Shown: piece after piece, positions 1 to 11,215 of the stretch
How the letters are laid out: every line of letters begins with the position of its first letter
Numbering within the stretch: position 1 is the first letter of the stretch
Program-made: the position numbers and the translations under genes
Assembly: GCF_008728515.1 (NCBI RefSeq)
Contig: NC_044991.1
Span: 41,620,968 to 41,684,967, forward strand
Source of the DNA: Papio anubis
Lineage: Eukaryota > Chordata > Mammalia > Primates > Cercopithecidae
Length of the DNA: 64,000 nucleotides
Direction of reading: 5' to 3'
Notes under the pieces: generated by a model
Database searches by the model: none
Seen by the model: only the letters and a program-made list of their open reading frames with translations
What the model was told of the DNA's origin: nothing

Positions 1-1103
1 CAAACCCAGTATCAGATACTTGATTCCTCTTTACTATTACTACTTCCCAGCATATTAAACCCCAAAAAAGAAAAAAAACCCACAAAAACGGAACTAGAAC
101 GATTACCACTGAGAACCACTGCTTAGGGACTTTTAATGTACTCATTTTTGGCAAGTAAATGAGATATGCACAGCATCTAGTTACATACAAACAAGCAGTA
201 ACAAACACTTAGTTTATTAGATATTACTCATTTGATATCCCATCCAGAGGTTATGGGGCACCAGAGAAAGGGTCTTGTATATAAGAAAAGAGCTCTGTCT
301 TCAGGCTACTTTCATTAAAGAGAAAAGAGCAAGTGTAAAAAACAATTAGTGAACAACTCAAGGCTTAGAGGATTAAGTGCTGGCATTTGTGAACTGGACT
401 ATAAATGCTGAGGAGATGAAAAATCCAAGTAACTTAAAACAAGAGGAGAAAAACTTCAGTGGTACAGAGAATTCTATGGATTTAAGGATCTTGCCAGACT
501 CCAGCATCTGAAAACAAAAGTATGAAACCATCAGCACATTACTGAGGCTTTCTCTTTGAGGTACATCGTGGGGAGATTTAATACGGAGTCTCCAAAACAT
601 TTGTACAAGGAGGCTTTAAAAAAAAAAAAAAGGGGGCTGAAATTTATTTGTGTTCAGGAAGTGCAAAGGTAACTATAAAACTATATGCCCAAAGAGTGTG
701 TGAGTCTCCAGAAAACACTAGCGTTTCAACTAAATGGAATGGAAGAGAGCCCCTGACCCTTCCAGTTAACCCTCACCCAGCAACTGTGGAAAGCTTTAGG
801 TACTGCAGGGAAAACAAAAATGTTTGCTCCCAGCCCTCGCAGAGTTTAAAGTCTATCATTTTGATTCTGTCACTGATTCATTATGGAAAACAAGAAATAA
901 AGTCAGGTGTTGTTTTCTCCCTCTAAAAAGGAATTAAAATGTTCTCCAGGAGTGAGATTTTACATTACAGTGGGGACAATTTAACACACTATGTCTTGCA
1001 GATGAAATCATTTTGTTTTTGGAGACATGCAAATTGTTGTATACTACTGTTGTAATTTTTACAATCTTATTTTAAGGTAAGCACGACATGGAAAAAAAAT
1101 TAC
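1..1103. other. SNRPB2 intron 5 (partial), no further feature seen
   Basis: This is intronic sequence downstream of exon 5. I looked for the RRM2 exon, which should encode VPDYPPNYILFLNN, on the minus strand and did not find it. The short open frames at 373-600 and 648-926 have no recognisable protein or splice context. There is an A-rich stretch at 616-631. Confidence 0.6.
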
Positions 1104-1154
1104 CTGAGGATTTGGTGTTGTATTTCCTTGGGTATTAGCTGAATTTGGAGTTCC
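1104..1154 (-). CDS. SNRPB2: SNRPB2 exon 5 (residues 127-143, linker)
   Basis: This is a 51-bp micro-sized exon (17 codons) between acceptor TTGCTTAG and donor CAG|GTAATT on the minus strand. It encodes GTPNSANTQGNTTPNPQ, matching the known linker of U2B'' except for Thr at 138, where the human protein, as I recall it, has Ser. It is in phase with exon 4 (both ends phase 0), so skipping it would keep the frame. Confidence 0.95.
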
Positions 1155-4100
1155 CTAAGCAAAAGAAATAGGGAGAGTTTAAATATCCAATCCCTCCAAA
1201 AAGGCAGCAGGTAATTATATTTATAAATACTGCATTAAAAATAACATTAATTCCAACAGATAGCCTTCTTATTCCATCTAATTTTACTTTTAAGAATTTA
1301 TATCTTAACACTGACTCAAACATTCATGTTCTTAATTTGTCGGTTATTTTTGTTAAGGCTAGCCCTAAACTTTAAATAGTATATTATAAAATTTAACCTC
1401 TTAGCTTTAAAATTATGAAGAAATATATAACAGAAAACCAAGGTCTAGTCTTACTTTTAAAAACAGCTGGACATGAGTCATTTAGTAAAACTGACTTTTA
1501 ATCACTTTCAATCCAGAAGTAATTACTTTTTGGTAAATTTCACTTTTCTTTTTTTTTTTTTTGAGATGGAGTCTTGCTCTTGTCGCCCAGGCTGGAGTGC
1601 AATGGTGTAATCTCGCCTCACCATCACCTCTGCCTCCTGGGTTCAAGTGATTTTCCTGCTTCAGCCTCCTGAGTAGCTGGGATTACAGGCATCCACCACC
1701 ACGGTCGGCTAATTTTTTGTATTTTTAGTACAGACGGGGTTTCACCATGTTGGCCAGGCTGGTCTCGAACTCCTGACCTCAGGTGATCCACCCACCTCAG
1801 CCTCCCAAAGTGCTGGGACTATAGGCATGAGCCACCATGGCGCCCAGCAGTTAATTTCACTTTTATCTGGTATTTCAAATTATATTTTGTATTACTGAAT
1901 TGTTCAAAGAAAGACACTTTGAGTGAAGTACTCATGATTAAAAATAATAACTACAGTGTTATTTATAGGCAGCAAAACTTGAGAAATAAACCAAAAGGTA
2001 TTAACATATTTTAGAGAATGATGGAATTAAATGCCATACAAATTTAAAATTGCTTAATATAAATCTGCATATGTTAAGGTTTATATTTTGTTTCTTAATA
2101 CTGAATTTTAGAAGTCAACCATTCTAGCTTCTTAAAACCACCTTTTAAACACACATTTATGCACATATACAGACAAGCCTAAGATCATTCCTCACCTGTA
2201 AGACAAGCATCTATCAAGTTTTTAACAGCAAGACAAACAGGAACTTTTTTGGTCTATCTTACCTGGCCAGGTTTTTTGTTTGTGGTTGTTGCAGTCTGTT
2301 CCACAGCTTTGGCTTTTTTCTTTTCTTTCTTCTTTTCTTTGTCAGCAAAAGTTCCACGCATTTTAGATATTATATCCGAATCTGTTTTTGCATACTGTAT
2401 TCGCTGTTTTAATTATTTGAAAACAGGTTACTTCTCATGCTGAAGGATGTTTACACTAGTCATTAATATTTCAAATTTCATTACGCAAATACACTACAAG
2501 CTAATTTTAAACACATCCTTAAGGAAATCTGTCAAAATATACTGAGTGCCAAATGGAAATAAACTGTGGGATATAATTCATAATTTAGACAAAGTAAGAT
2601 TCAAGTGTGTTTATTAGATTAAAAAACCCGGCCGGGCGCGGTGGCTCAAGCCTGTAATCCCAGCACTTTGGGAGGCCGAGACGGGCGGATCACGAGGTCA
2701 GGAGATCGAGACCATCCTGGCTAACACGGCGAAACCCCGTCTCTACTAAAAAATACAAAAAAAACTAGCCGGGCGAGGTGGCGGGCGCCTGTAGTCCCAG
2801 CTACTCGGGAGGCTGAGGCAGGAGAATGGCGTAAACCCGGGAGGCGGAGCTTGCAGTGAGCTGAGATCCGGCCACTGAACTCTAGCCTGGGCGACAGAGC
2901 GAGACTCCGTCTCCAAAAAAAAAAAAAAAAAAAAACACCCATACATTTTCGTGTGAGAAACATAGGACTTTGAAATATCTGTGCCACGGCTTCTCTCCAT
3001 TTAATCAAAGAACAGAGAAAACTGCATTGAAGCGTTAAAGGGACAAATGAGTGGGCTCCACCAGCGGGCTTTGGAATCCAGAACTGTTCATATCTCCTCG
3101 GTGACTGGGAATCCAGCTCAAGACCAGCTATTCTAATCCAGAGGTTTTCAACAAACAACATATAAAACAAACAAAAGCAAAACTGCTCAGCTTGACATAG
3201 AACTGGGCTCCAGAGCCCAGTGGAGGCCAAATGCCCTTTTCTCTCCAAACCTACCCGCACCCCACAATCACAGAGGGAGCACCTGGGGATGCGATTTGAG
3301 GGAGCACCCGGGGATGCAATTTGAGGGAGCTTGGGAAAAAGAAAGAAAATCACTGTTTTAGACTAATGCTGTTTTACAGATAGAATAGGCCCACAGAACA
3401 CTAGGGCTAGTGTGGCAGAGCCCCCACAGAACAACTTTTCTGGCAGAAAATTAGATGGAAAATTTCTTTTAAACCATTTTTAATAAGTTTATTTGAATTT
3501 TTTTTTCATTTTTCAGAATTCTAAACATCATAAATTTGGGGCCTTAAATATAACTTTTTTGCATGGTAACTTTTTGGATGTACTGCTCTGAGTTGTAACA
3601 CTTGTATAGATTAATGTATCTACCACCACAAACAGGACACAGGGCAGTTCTATCACCTAAAAATCCCCTCATGCTTCCCCTTTGTTACCCCATCCCTCCT
3701 CTTCCAAACACTCATCTGTTCTCTGTCCCTGCTGCCCTTTCCAGAACGTCACACAGATAGGATCATAAATCACGCAACCCAGAGGCTGCCTTCCTTCAGT
3801 TGGCATAATGCCTTTGAGATTCATCTATGCCGTTGCATTTAACGGCAAGTAGTATTTCATCATATTGATGTACCAATTTGTTTTACATCATCCAATGAAG
3901 GATATTTGGTTTCTAGTTTTTGGCGATTATGAATAAAGCTGCTATAAGCACGTATGTTTAAAAAAACAGATGCACAAAGAACAAAAACAACAACAACAAC
4001 AAATGTATTGGAGAGTTGCCTTCCCGTTACCAGTGACTCTCAATAGAAGCAATGACGTGTCAATCAGCTGTGGGATGTGTCATATGGAATGTTACTTCCA

Positions 4101-7100
4101 ATAGTTAAAGTACAGAAGACTGGGAATGACTTTCCTTTGAATCTATCACCTTTACGTGAAATGACTTTAACAGCGGAAACAACTTACCAAATTTTAAAAT
4201 GTTTTAAAAGAAAACAAAAGAATGGAATCACAGATAGTGTGACTGGACCACTTGCATATTCCTTCCATGCTGGCACCAAGAGGCACCTGTTACAACAGGG
4301 AAAGGTTCAAAAACTTGTCCAGGATAGCATTTCATCAATTATAGTTTGCATTCCAAATGTCTGGAAAGCAGGTAAAAGCTCTGATGTAGTAGGTCTGGGC
4401 GAACCTGGGATTCTGCACTTTTAACAAGCACAAAGGTGGTAATGTTATTGGCTTGGGGACCACACTTTGAGTAGCCCTGGCCTAAAGCATTATCACATAA
4501 CTATACTCAGCGCCAATGAACTGTCTGAATATTTCTGCCATGAGTTAAACTGTTACCTAGATATGACTATCTGTAATCTCCAACCTCCATTTCAAGCAAA
4601 CTCTTCCTCCCCGGAGCTGAAAGAATTACTGCCTCTCTGATCAAAATGCAATAATCCTACAAATTACTGCTCTGTAGTAATCCGTACAAATTACTTTGTA
4701 TAAAATAGGTATGCAAAATTTTATTGCCTTTTATTGTATAACAAGAATTTGATCTTGATCTGAAGAGAACAAGAAACAATTTAAAGTAGTGTGGATTAAC
4801 AAAGCAGAGAATTTGTCAAAACCAAGATCAATTCTTCCTCTTCTTTTACTTCAGCTAGAGATGACTACACTGGGGAAACAAGAGGGGAAGGAGTAAGCCT
4901 AAACCCACACCTCAGAATCCCAGGCTCTTTCTGGCTGGTCTGGGCTGCTGTACCACAGTGGCTCTAAGTGTGCTTATCCCTGCATGCAACTCTGCTAGTC
5001 TTGCCATCATCATCTAACCAAAAGGAGACAGGCTGAAGGGTTAGACTAACTTCTGACTTCGTCGTAAGGGTTCCCTCACAACTCCCTTGGATCTGCAACC
5101 TTGTGCCTGACCTGAATAGATCTTGGGTGACCTGATTTGTCTGTCCTTATGACCGAGTCACCTGTGAAAATATCTGATCTCAACAATAGCTCTTAGCTGG
5201 TTCATTTAAACCAGTGGTTCTCAACCAGAGGTGATTTTGTCTGCCAGGGCACAACTGGCACTAGCTGGACACATTACTCGTTGTTATGCTACTGGCACCC
5301 TGTGGGTAGAGGCCAGGGATGCTGTTAAACACCCTGTAATGAACAAGACAGCCCCTGCAACAAAGAATCATTCATTTCAAAACGTCCAAAGTGACAGGGT
5401 TGAGAAACCCTAGTCTAGACTAAATACCTGTTAGAGATAAAAGTCTAACCACAACTTAGAGAAGGGCAAGATTTACTTATGCCAAAGTTTTCATGAAGAA
5501 GCCCTTAGGAAGACGGTTCTACTTTACTAAGGTACTTTTGGCATTAACTAAATGCCCTTGAATCAGAGAGAGTAATTCTGTTCTGAGTTCCAAGTCATAG
5601 CAAATTTTGTTCATTTCTGATCTGGTATGTTGCAGTTAAAACAGAAGAGCAACTAAAACCACAATAAGACATAAACAAGACAGCCCAAAAAACTATTTCC
5701 CCTCTTCTAAGATGCTGGAGATTTGGCAGCATCTGTTACCTTTCCGTAGGAAAAGAATGGACCTCCCAAAATGCTTCAATACAATAATCAATCTAATACA
5801 CTTTTCCCACTAATTTTAAAAAATAATTAGTTGGCAAGGTGAAGCTGGTGCCCAACACAGCAAACCATTTCCTTTCCTGTATCTGAGTAACAGACACATG
5901 CAAACTTGTCATCTCCACTTAGCAAAATAGCTCTAAACCCTCTATGGGAAGAAACTGTACTTTCAAGTTAAGGTAATTTTAGATGTAAGCTAAAACCCAG
6001 ACCCCATGCCGCTGCCAACTGAGATCTCAATTATGGTGTTTCTTCATACTACCATGCGAGACCCACTGGTTTCAGGCAACACCAATTTACTAAAAATTAG
6101 ATTACACAGATACTATCCCACAGTTTCCTGGGATAAGCCTTTCCACAAAAATGGTGTCTAGTCAGCTGGGAAGTGATGGGAAAAGAAGGGCTGGATAGAG
6201 GATGAGAAGAACTTGCTCTAGTAACAGAAAAAAAGGTGCTCAGTCCTGAATTAAACATCGTGGTATAAAACAGCAGTCCTCAATCCTGACTAACATGGTG
6301 AAACCCCATCTCTACTAAAAATACAAAAAATTAGCCAGGTATGGTGGCAGGCGTCTGTAGTCCCAGCTACTTGGAAGGCTGAGGTAGGAGATTGGCATGA
6401 ACCCGAAAGGTGGAGCTTGCAGTGAGCTGAGATCACGCCACTGCACTCCAGCCTGGGCGGCAGAGCAAGACTCCGTCTCAAAAAAATAATAATAATAATA
6501 AATAAATAAACAAACAAACAAACCAACCAAACAGGGGTCCTCAAACTACTGTCTGTAGCGAACACTGCCTGTTCTTATCTGTGACTGCTCTTCCTGCTAT
6601 AAAAGCAGAGTTAAGTAGTAGTTGCAACACAGATTATCTGGCTTGCAAAGCGTAACATATTTACTATCTGGTCCTTTATGGAAAGTTTGCTGACCTGTAA
6701 TAAAGGAAAAAAAAAATCAAATACTAGCTGTTAGATTAGTTGTCACCTCCTGATGCTGCCGCTGGTTATATTACTATAACCTAGATGAACAATTAAACTT
6801 TCTGTGCCTCGTTCTTCATCTGTAAAATGAAGGAATTAGATCAGTGGTCTGTACCACAGTCTGAGCCAAACCCTGCCCATGGCCTGCATGAACTTTTTTT
6901 GATAATGTTAAAGGGTTGTTAAAAAACATAAGCACATAAAAGAATAGGTAACAGAAACCACATATGGCCTACAAAGCCTAAAGTATTAGGTACTTCTTTA
7001 CAGTTTTTGCTGATGCCTGCATTAGACCAAAGAACCAATTTGTTTACACTTCAGAGGTGGTAAAACTGACTCATGCACAGAGCCAGTTAACAGTATAACC

Positions 7101-8532
7101 AGAATGAAGACCCAGCTCCTCTAAACCCTGGCCTTTGGTTTTTTTGTCCAACACTCCTTCACATCACATTCTAATCTCAGAAAAAAAGCAGTTTGGAATC
7201 CACACCCAAGGTACGGTATATTCCCTCAGACATAGAGAACCCCTTGCTTCACACTCTGTGGTCAACCTTATCTAATCCTCTACATCTCTGATTTACATCA
7301 AGGGCCTCCTGAGTTTCCCACTTCCTTTCTGTCCCTCCCACAATGCGACCTTCATCCAGCAGCTAGATGTGAATCTCATTATGTCATTCCTGAGTTTAAA
7401 ACTCTCCATGCATAACCATTTCATTTCCATTGTTATTCCTAAAACCTATGAGTTTAAACCTATCATTTTTCTTTAGATCACTGTTTCATCTAGACTGTGT
7501 AGCTTCTGACATATAGTATTTCACTATAGCATTTTCTAAAACTTCAGACTGAATTTCCCCTTTAGCTTCTGACTTTTGTAATGTTTTACAAGTTTACAAA
7601 CAGGTTTCTTTTCAAGTCTTCCAGGTTATTATTAATTTCTAACTTTTTGAGATAAGACTATTGCCTAGACTGCCGTTAGTTTTTTAAATATTCTACATCT
7701 CAATGTATTTTGTTTTCAGCCATCTTAACCGTCATAAATTAAACTCTACTGCTATTGTTTTTCTATAAAAACACATAAACCCAAACACACGTAATTAAAA
7801 GCAGAAAGCAACAGCCACAGTTTCAAGCATATTTACAAATCTACTGTACCATCAATATCATTAATTTCTTGATTAAAGTGAAATAATGGAATTGGCTTAC
7901 CATTGGTTTACCATAAAACGGAAATCCTTGTAACTGTCTCAAAGCATTCGTGGATGAGCCCAGTTCCTTAAATATGACAAAGGCCTGCCCCCTCATCTTC
8001 ATGGTCTTTAAAGCCACAATGTCCACCACATGACCGAATTGAGAAAACAGGGCATACAGGGATCTCTTCAATTCTGTCCAAATTAGAAAAGAAACAAGTC
8101 ATTGGTAATAAAATAATGACAAAAGTCTTCATAAAATGATACTGCATTGAGTTGCCTCCCCACCATTCACTTATTTATAGTTATATACATTTAATGTTTA
8201 TAAAAACATACACTATTCCCATTGGCTATATGTAATTTTAAAAGTCAAATGAAACCATTATATCTATGAGTAGAAACAGACCGTACACACTGTCAATTCC
8301 TACCTATTTTTGTTTTTTAAAAGTCTTCAAATCCCTATAGGAAATGGGATAAACCATTATTTCAGGCACTAAGACGACAAGGTGAGAGGTTTTGAGGCAA
8401 TACAATTTTTAAGACAGTAGTAAATAAACACATTTTAGTAGTGAATAAGTATTTTAAAAAGCACTTACCTTCCTTTTTAATTTTGTCATTCATATTGTTG
8501 ATATAAATTGTATGGTTTGGTCTGATATCCAT
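1104..8532 (-). CDS. SNRPB2: SNRPB2, U2 snRNP protein B'' (N-terminal 143 residues; 3' part outside window)
   Basis: U2B'' is a nuclear spliceosome protein. With U2A' (SNRPA1) it binds stem-loop IV of U2 snRNA and takes part in branch-site recognition. Four coding segments join in one frame: 8532-8469, 8073-7901, 2403-2263 and 1154-1104. RRM1 covers roughly residues 7-85, with RNP2 as IYINNM (residues 9-14) and RNP1 as RGQAFVIF (49-56). A lysine/glutamate-rich linker with KEKKKEKKK (101-109) and a Thr/Asn/Pro-rich stretch follow. The start codon at 8532 opens MDIRPNHTIYINNM, the known N-terminus of this protein. U1A (SNRPA) is the close paralogue, but the N-terminus and linker identify U2B''. 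The RRM2 exons and the stop codon are not in the window and must lie left of position 1. Compared with the human protein as I recall it, residue 112 is Ala rather than Thr and residue 138 is Thr rather than Ser. All exons are intact, so this is the active gene and not a retrocopy. Confidence 0.96.
1549..1848 (-). mobile_element. Alu (AluS-type), minus, intron 4
   Basis: This is a full-length dimeric Alu in antisense to the plus strand, with its poly(T) at 1549-1562. The flanks share a near-perfect target duplication: TAAATTTCACTTTT at 1534-1547 and TTAATTTCACTTTT at 1851-1864. Confidence 0.95.
2263..2403 (-). CDS. SNRPB2: SNRPB2 exon 4 (residues 80-126, end of RRM1 and lysine-rich linker)
   Basis: The exon is 141 bp (47 codons) between acceptor AACAG|CGA and donor CAG|GTAAG on the minus strand, both in phase 0. 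It encodes RIQYAKTDSDIISKMRGTFA, completing RRM1, and then the charged linker with KEKKKEKKK. The minus-strand codons for the lysine run make a long AAA/AAG tract, which appears as a CTTTTCTTTC-rich stretch on the plus strand. Residue 112 is Ala (GCT). Confidence 0.96.
2630..2935 (+). mobile_element. AluY of the Old World monkey type (AluYRa-like), intron 3
   Basis: This is a full-length young Alu with few mutations and an uninterrupted 21-A tail (2915-2935). It carries GGCTCAAGCCTGTAATCC, CTAGCCGGGCGAGGTGG, GGCGTAAACCCGGG and GATCCGGCCACT, which mark cercopithecid AluY lineages. It sits in SNRPB2 intron 3, antisense to the gene, about 230 bp upstream of exon 4. Confidence 0.93.
3470..3965 (-). 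mobile_element. Old L1 (L1M/HAL1-type) fragment, minus, intron 3
   Basis: Phrases typical of antisense L1 3' sequence occur in order, including GATAGGATCATAAATCA, TTGCATTTAACGGCAAGTAG, TGATGTACCAATTTGTTTTA and ATTATGAATAAAGCTGC. Boundaries are approximate. Confidence 0.75.
4340..4490 (+). mobile_element. MER5A-like hAT remnant
   Basis: It resembles the MER5A consensus: AGTAGGTCTGGGCGAACCTG, then TTTTAACAAGCAC, then GGGGACCACACTTTGAGTAG near the 3' end. The left half is poorly preserved. Confidence 0.65.
5212..5414 (+). mobile_element. MER20 hAT-Charlie MITE, intron 3
   Basis: It is nearly full length, about 203 bp against a usual 219 bp. It opens with CAGTGGTTCTCAACCAGAGG, contains GGGTAGAGGCCAGGGATGCT and ends GGGTTGAGAAACCCTAG, the two ends being inverted copies of each other. 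Confidence 0.85.
6286..6533 (+). mobile_element. 5'-truncated AluY with decayed tail, intron 3
   Basis: The element begins at CCTGACTAACATGGTGAAAC, so roughly the first 75 bp of the Alu are missing. The A tail has diversified into (AAT)n, (AAAT)n and (AAAC)n units at 6481-6533. Confidence 0.92.
6537..7020 (+). mobile_element. hAT-type DNA transposon remnants flanking a MIR
   Basis: 6537-6702 contains GCAGAGTTAAGTAGTAGTTG, TATTTACTATCTGG and GAAAGTTTGCTGACCTG, characteristic of a common nonautonomous hAT family whose name I am not certain of. The 6855-7000 part has CATATGGCCTACAAAGCC, from the same or a related element. Between them, 6760-6840 (CTTCATCTGTAAAATGAAGG) is MIR-like. Confidence 0.6.
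7330..7450 (+). mobile_element. L2 fragment, intron 3
   Basis: This is weakly preserved L2-like sequence around CATTCCTGAGTTTAAAACTC. Assignment is tentative and boundaries uncertain. Confidence 0.4.
7901..8073 (-). CDS. SNRPB2: SNRPB2 exon 3 (residues 22-79, core of RRM1)
   Basis: The acceptor reads CTGTCC on the plus strand (GGACAG|AA on the minus strand). The exon starts with the last two bases of codon 22 and runs 173 bp to an ATG codon (Met79) followed by |GTAAGCC. It encodes the helix 1 segment LKRSLYALFSQFG, the RNP1 motif RGQAFVIF and the segment LRQLQGFPFYGKPM. The frame is open throughout and joins exons 2 and 4 without a shift. Confidence 0.96.
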
Positions 8533-8546
8533 GTTTGTGTTAAATT
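8469..8546 (-). CDS. SNRPB2: SNRPB2 exon 2 (start codon; residues 1-21 plus one base)
   Basis: On the minus strand a pyrimidine-rich tract ending in TTCTGAAG is followed by 14 bases of 5' UTR and the ATG at 8532-8530. Coding sequence runs to 8469 and ends one base into codon 22 (Glu), followed by the donor G|GTAAGT. It contains RNP2 of RRM1. The acceptor at 8548/8547 is the best candidate. An alternative AG further upstream would only lengthen the 5' UTR. Confidence 0.93.
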
Positions 8547-8573
8547 CTTCAGAAGGAGACAGTAAAAAATCTG

Positions 8574-9090
8574 TTATAAAAAGGAAGGAGTAAATTATAC
8601 TGGACTGTGGCATAAGGACACAACACAAGAATCATTAACCTTTCACTTCTCTTTCAATCCCAATTGTCAGAAAATGTCAGTTTGGCTGAAGCCTTTAGTG
8701 TATCTCCAGCACCTACTAGCCCTCCTTTCCATACAAAAGGAGAAAAGTTTCTCATGCTCAAAACTTGGAGCACCAATACCTCGCCAGATTTTAGTAACAC
8801 CATTTAATTCAACACATTTATTTTCACACTTACTTTTCACTTATGACAAGTGATATTTTCTTTCCACCTCCTCCATAATTTTAAAATGCAGATTTGAAGA
8901 AAAATGACCAAGTAGCAAATGTACATCCAGTGAAAATCATAAGGTTAGACATCAATGGAGTTTGCCAACTACTTCTTGGGTGCACTTACAAAGTCCTACC
9001 ATACCTATTACTTAATTTGTATACAGTATCACCAAGCTGTCTGGACTCCAAGGTTACCTTTAACCGACTTGAAAGAAGGGAGCTCAATGA
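8574..9090. other. SNRPB2 intron 1, no feature seen
   Basis: This is AT-rich unique sequence between exon 2 and a MIR. The open frame at 8894-9106 has no recognisable homology or splice context. Confidence 0.5.
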
Positions 9091-9092
9091 CA

Positions 9093-9420
9093 GCAGTGTG
9101 GCATGACCGTTAAACTCAGATTCTAGTACCAGCCAGATGTGAATTCAAATCCTATTTATGCTTCTTATTAGCTGTTTGCCTGAGGGAAGTTCCTTATCTG
9201 TCAGGTCCTCATCAGTAAAATGAGAATGGTAACAGAACCTACCCAACCGAACTCAGAAGACTAAATGAGTTCTAGCACAGTTTTGCATCAGCGGTTAGCA
9301 CTTAGAGTAGCTATTATTAACAGCTATTACCAGTTAAGGAACGTGCCTAAGGTCACACAGCTAATAAGCAACAGGCCTGGAAATTCAGCCCTTGCTTTCT
9401 CCTCTACACTTCTCTTCCTC
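9093..9420 (+). mobile_element. MIR elements (two adjacent pieces), intron 1
   Basis: 9093-9330 follows the MIR order: GTGGCATGACCGTTAAACTC, then GTGAATTCAAATCC, then CTCATCAGTAAAATGAGAAT. The adjoining 9320-9390 part (AAGGTCACACAGCTAATAAG) reads like the opposite strand of another MIR, so two insertions are likely. Confidence 0.75.
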
Positions 9421-9849
9421 GTCTACCACACTATTGCATTTTTTTACGTGGTTTTTACTTGCAAATTGTGAAGTTGCTTGATTTCCTTTGTCCCACATAT
9501 TCCTTTATCTCACAAATATTTACAGAGCATCCACTGTACGTGAACAGCATTGGATGATTGACAAGGGAAGAGCCTACAAGCAGGGGCTGCACTTGTGCAG
9601 GTAACAGGTAAAACGTAACGCTTCTCCAAGCCTTGGGACCCCCTAAATCAAAATCTGGAGAAGCGGCAAGGGTCACAAAGGAGACGACGAAAGGGAAGTG
9701 ACTGAGGCAGAGGTCAAACTGAAGGTAGGGGGACAAAGGGGAGGCTCTTGCGGGGTTTCATGCGAGGTTTGATCGTGGGCTGGATTGTTACAGGGGCACC
9801 CTCAATTACCCGCCACCACCAAAAAGGAACCGCTGGAAGACACCTGAAA

Positions 9850-10480
9850 GCGCAGTGAACTGTCAACGCCTCGCACGAGCAGACAGACATTATCCTTTAC
9901 TTCCTAAGCGCAAGCCTCCCGCCTCTCCAGACACAAGCACCTTCGCGCGAGGCCCCCTAACGAAGTCCAAAGGAGCTGCCACGCGATGCCCGGCCCAGAG
10001 TCAGCCTCCCATCTCTTCCTCGCCGCCGGCCTACCCCGGTACTCCGAGATCCAAACCGGGGCCAAACGCGTCCCCACCCCAGCTTCGCGCTTCGTCCGCT
10101 CCCAGCTGCAACAGGGGAGAAAAGGGCCGAGGAGCCAGAAAAACCGAAACAGCGAAGTAAAAGGTGCACGAACCCACCTAAGGCCTACGCCGTCTCCCTA
10201 AGAACCAAAAGCAGGAAACGGAGCCAGGCACCGGAAGTAACGTTGCCACGCTCCTCAATCGAGCGCCCACAAGTCTACAAGCCGAGCGCAGAGCAGATCG
10301 ATGCTTCCGGGTCTCTGGCGGCCTGGCCTGGTAATCTCTTTGCGCGTGCGTATGCCCTGCGGGCAGGAGAAGAGTCCGGAAATGGAAATGGGGAAAGGGA
10401 CGGGGTTTGTGGGGACCATGCTGCGAGGGAATAGGGAAGAAGAGTGAATCATTTCCCTTACCACGACCTTGCGAAGCTTT
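9850..10480 (-). promoter_or_regulatory. SNRPB2: SNRPB2 CpG-island promoter
   Basis: CpG dinucleotides are dense here (for example GCGCGTGCG at 10341-10349) in an otherwise CpG-poor window. On the minus strand, CCCGGAAGCATCG (around 10300) and ACTTCCGG (around 10240) are ETS/GABP-type sites common in housekeeping promoters, and CGTTGCCACG resembles an RFX half-site. There is no TATA box. The island extends about 200 bp upstream of the presumed start and into intron 1. No divergent transcript is proven, although such promoters are often bidirectional. Confidence 0.8.
10178..10310 (-). other. SNRPB2: SNRPB2 exon 1 (5' UTR, start approximate)
   Basis: This is a non-coding first exon inside the CpG island. 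On the minus strand a donor of the form CCTTAG|GTGGGT ends the exon at 10178. The transcription start is inferred only to lie around 10260-10310, downstream of the cluster of ETS-like TTCCGG/CCGGAAG sites. There is no TATA box, so start sites are probably dispersed. The first intron would run from 10177 to about 8547. The donor is canonical, but the 5' end cannot be fixed from sequence alone. Confidence 0.65.
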
Positions 10481-11019
10481 ACCCCGCGCAAGAGTGCCTT
10501 CCACCTTTACAAATCCTATGTAATTTTACAGGCTGCGCCCCTCATGCTACGGGGCAGTTAGTCCTGGTTTCGCCCTTCTTTGGGCTCTGGCTGCCCCGGT
10601 TTAAAATCACCTTTAGGATAGCCGGTTCCTCCGGCCTCCAAGTCTCCTCTGATTCCTGGGGCTCTGCAGGAACTGTCCTCCAACACTCTGCTGATGAACT
10701 TGAATCTCAGAGGCTACCCAGTTTGAGGGCCCAGGGCAGACAGAAATGGTGTCTGCCCAATTCTCATCTCTCACCAGATAAGGCAACCATGCTGAGTAGA
10801 ACCCAGTCATCTGTAAGATCATCTGCCTCAACTCACTCGAAAAAATAATTCCCTACACCCTTCCCACTCTTTTCTTCTCACAAAAAGTCTAGATTTTTCT
10901 AGGGTAATCTAACGAGTTAGTATTTATGCCAAGCTGAATGGGAATTCCCAAAAAAATTCCCATGCTTTCATTCATTCATCCATTCATCAGATGTCTGTAA
11001 AGCATTACCTGGAATATGA

Positions 11020-11215
11020 AATGGTTGTTAAGAGTCAAGTGGAACCTAATCTTGTACCCTCTGCTTAACTAATCTCTCTGATCTTCACTTTTTTCGTCTG
11101 TAAAATAGGGATCCTAATAGTATCTCCTTCTAGTTGTTGTAGGCATTAAATGAGCTAAAATAAATGTAAAGTGGTTGGCACATTACCAGACACAAAATAA
11201 ATGCTCAAAAATGTT
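11020..11215 (+). mobile_element. MIR
   Basis: The segment contains CGTCTGTAAAATAGGGATCC, TAATAGTATCTCC and AAATGCTCAAAAATGTTATT, in MIR order. Its 3' end is incorporated in the tandem duplication that follows. Confidence 0.8.

Noticed and set aside
2721..3353. A 210-codon minus-strand open frame
   Set aside because: Much of it is antisense Alu sequence, which often leaves such frames open, and the rest has no known protein similarity or splice support beyond the SNRPB2 intron.
9855..10848. Overlapping open frames on both strands in the CpG island
   Set aside because: GC-rich promoters lack stop codons by composition. The frames ignore the known SNRPB2 exon structure.
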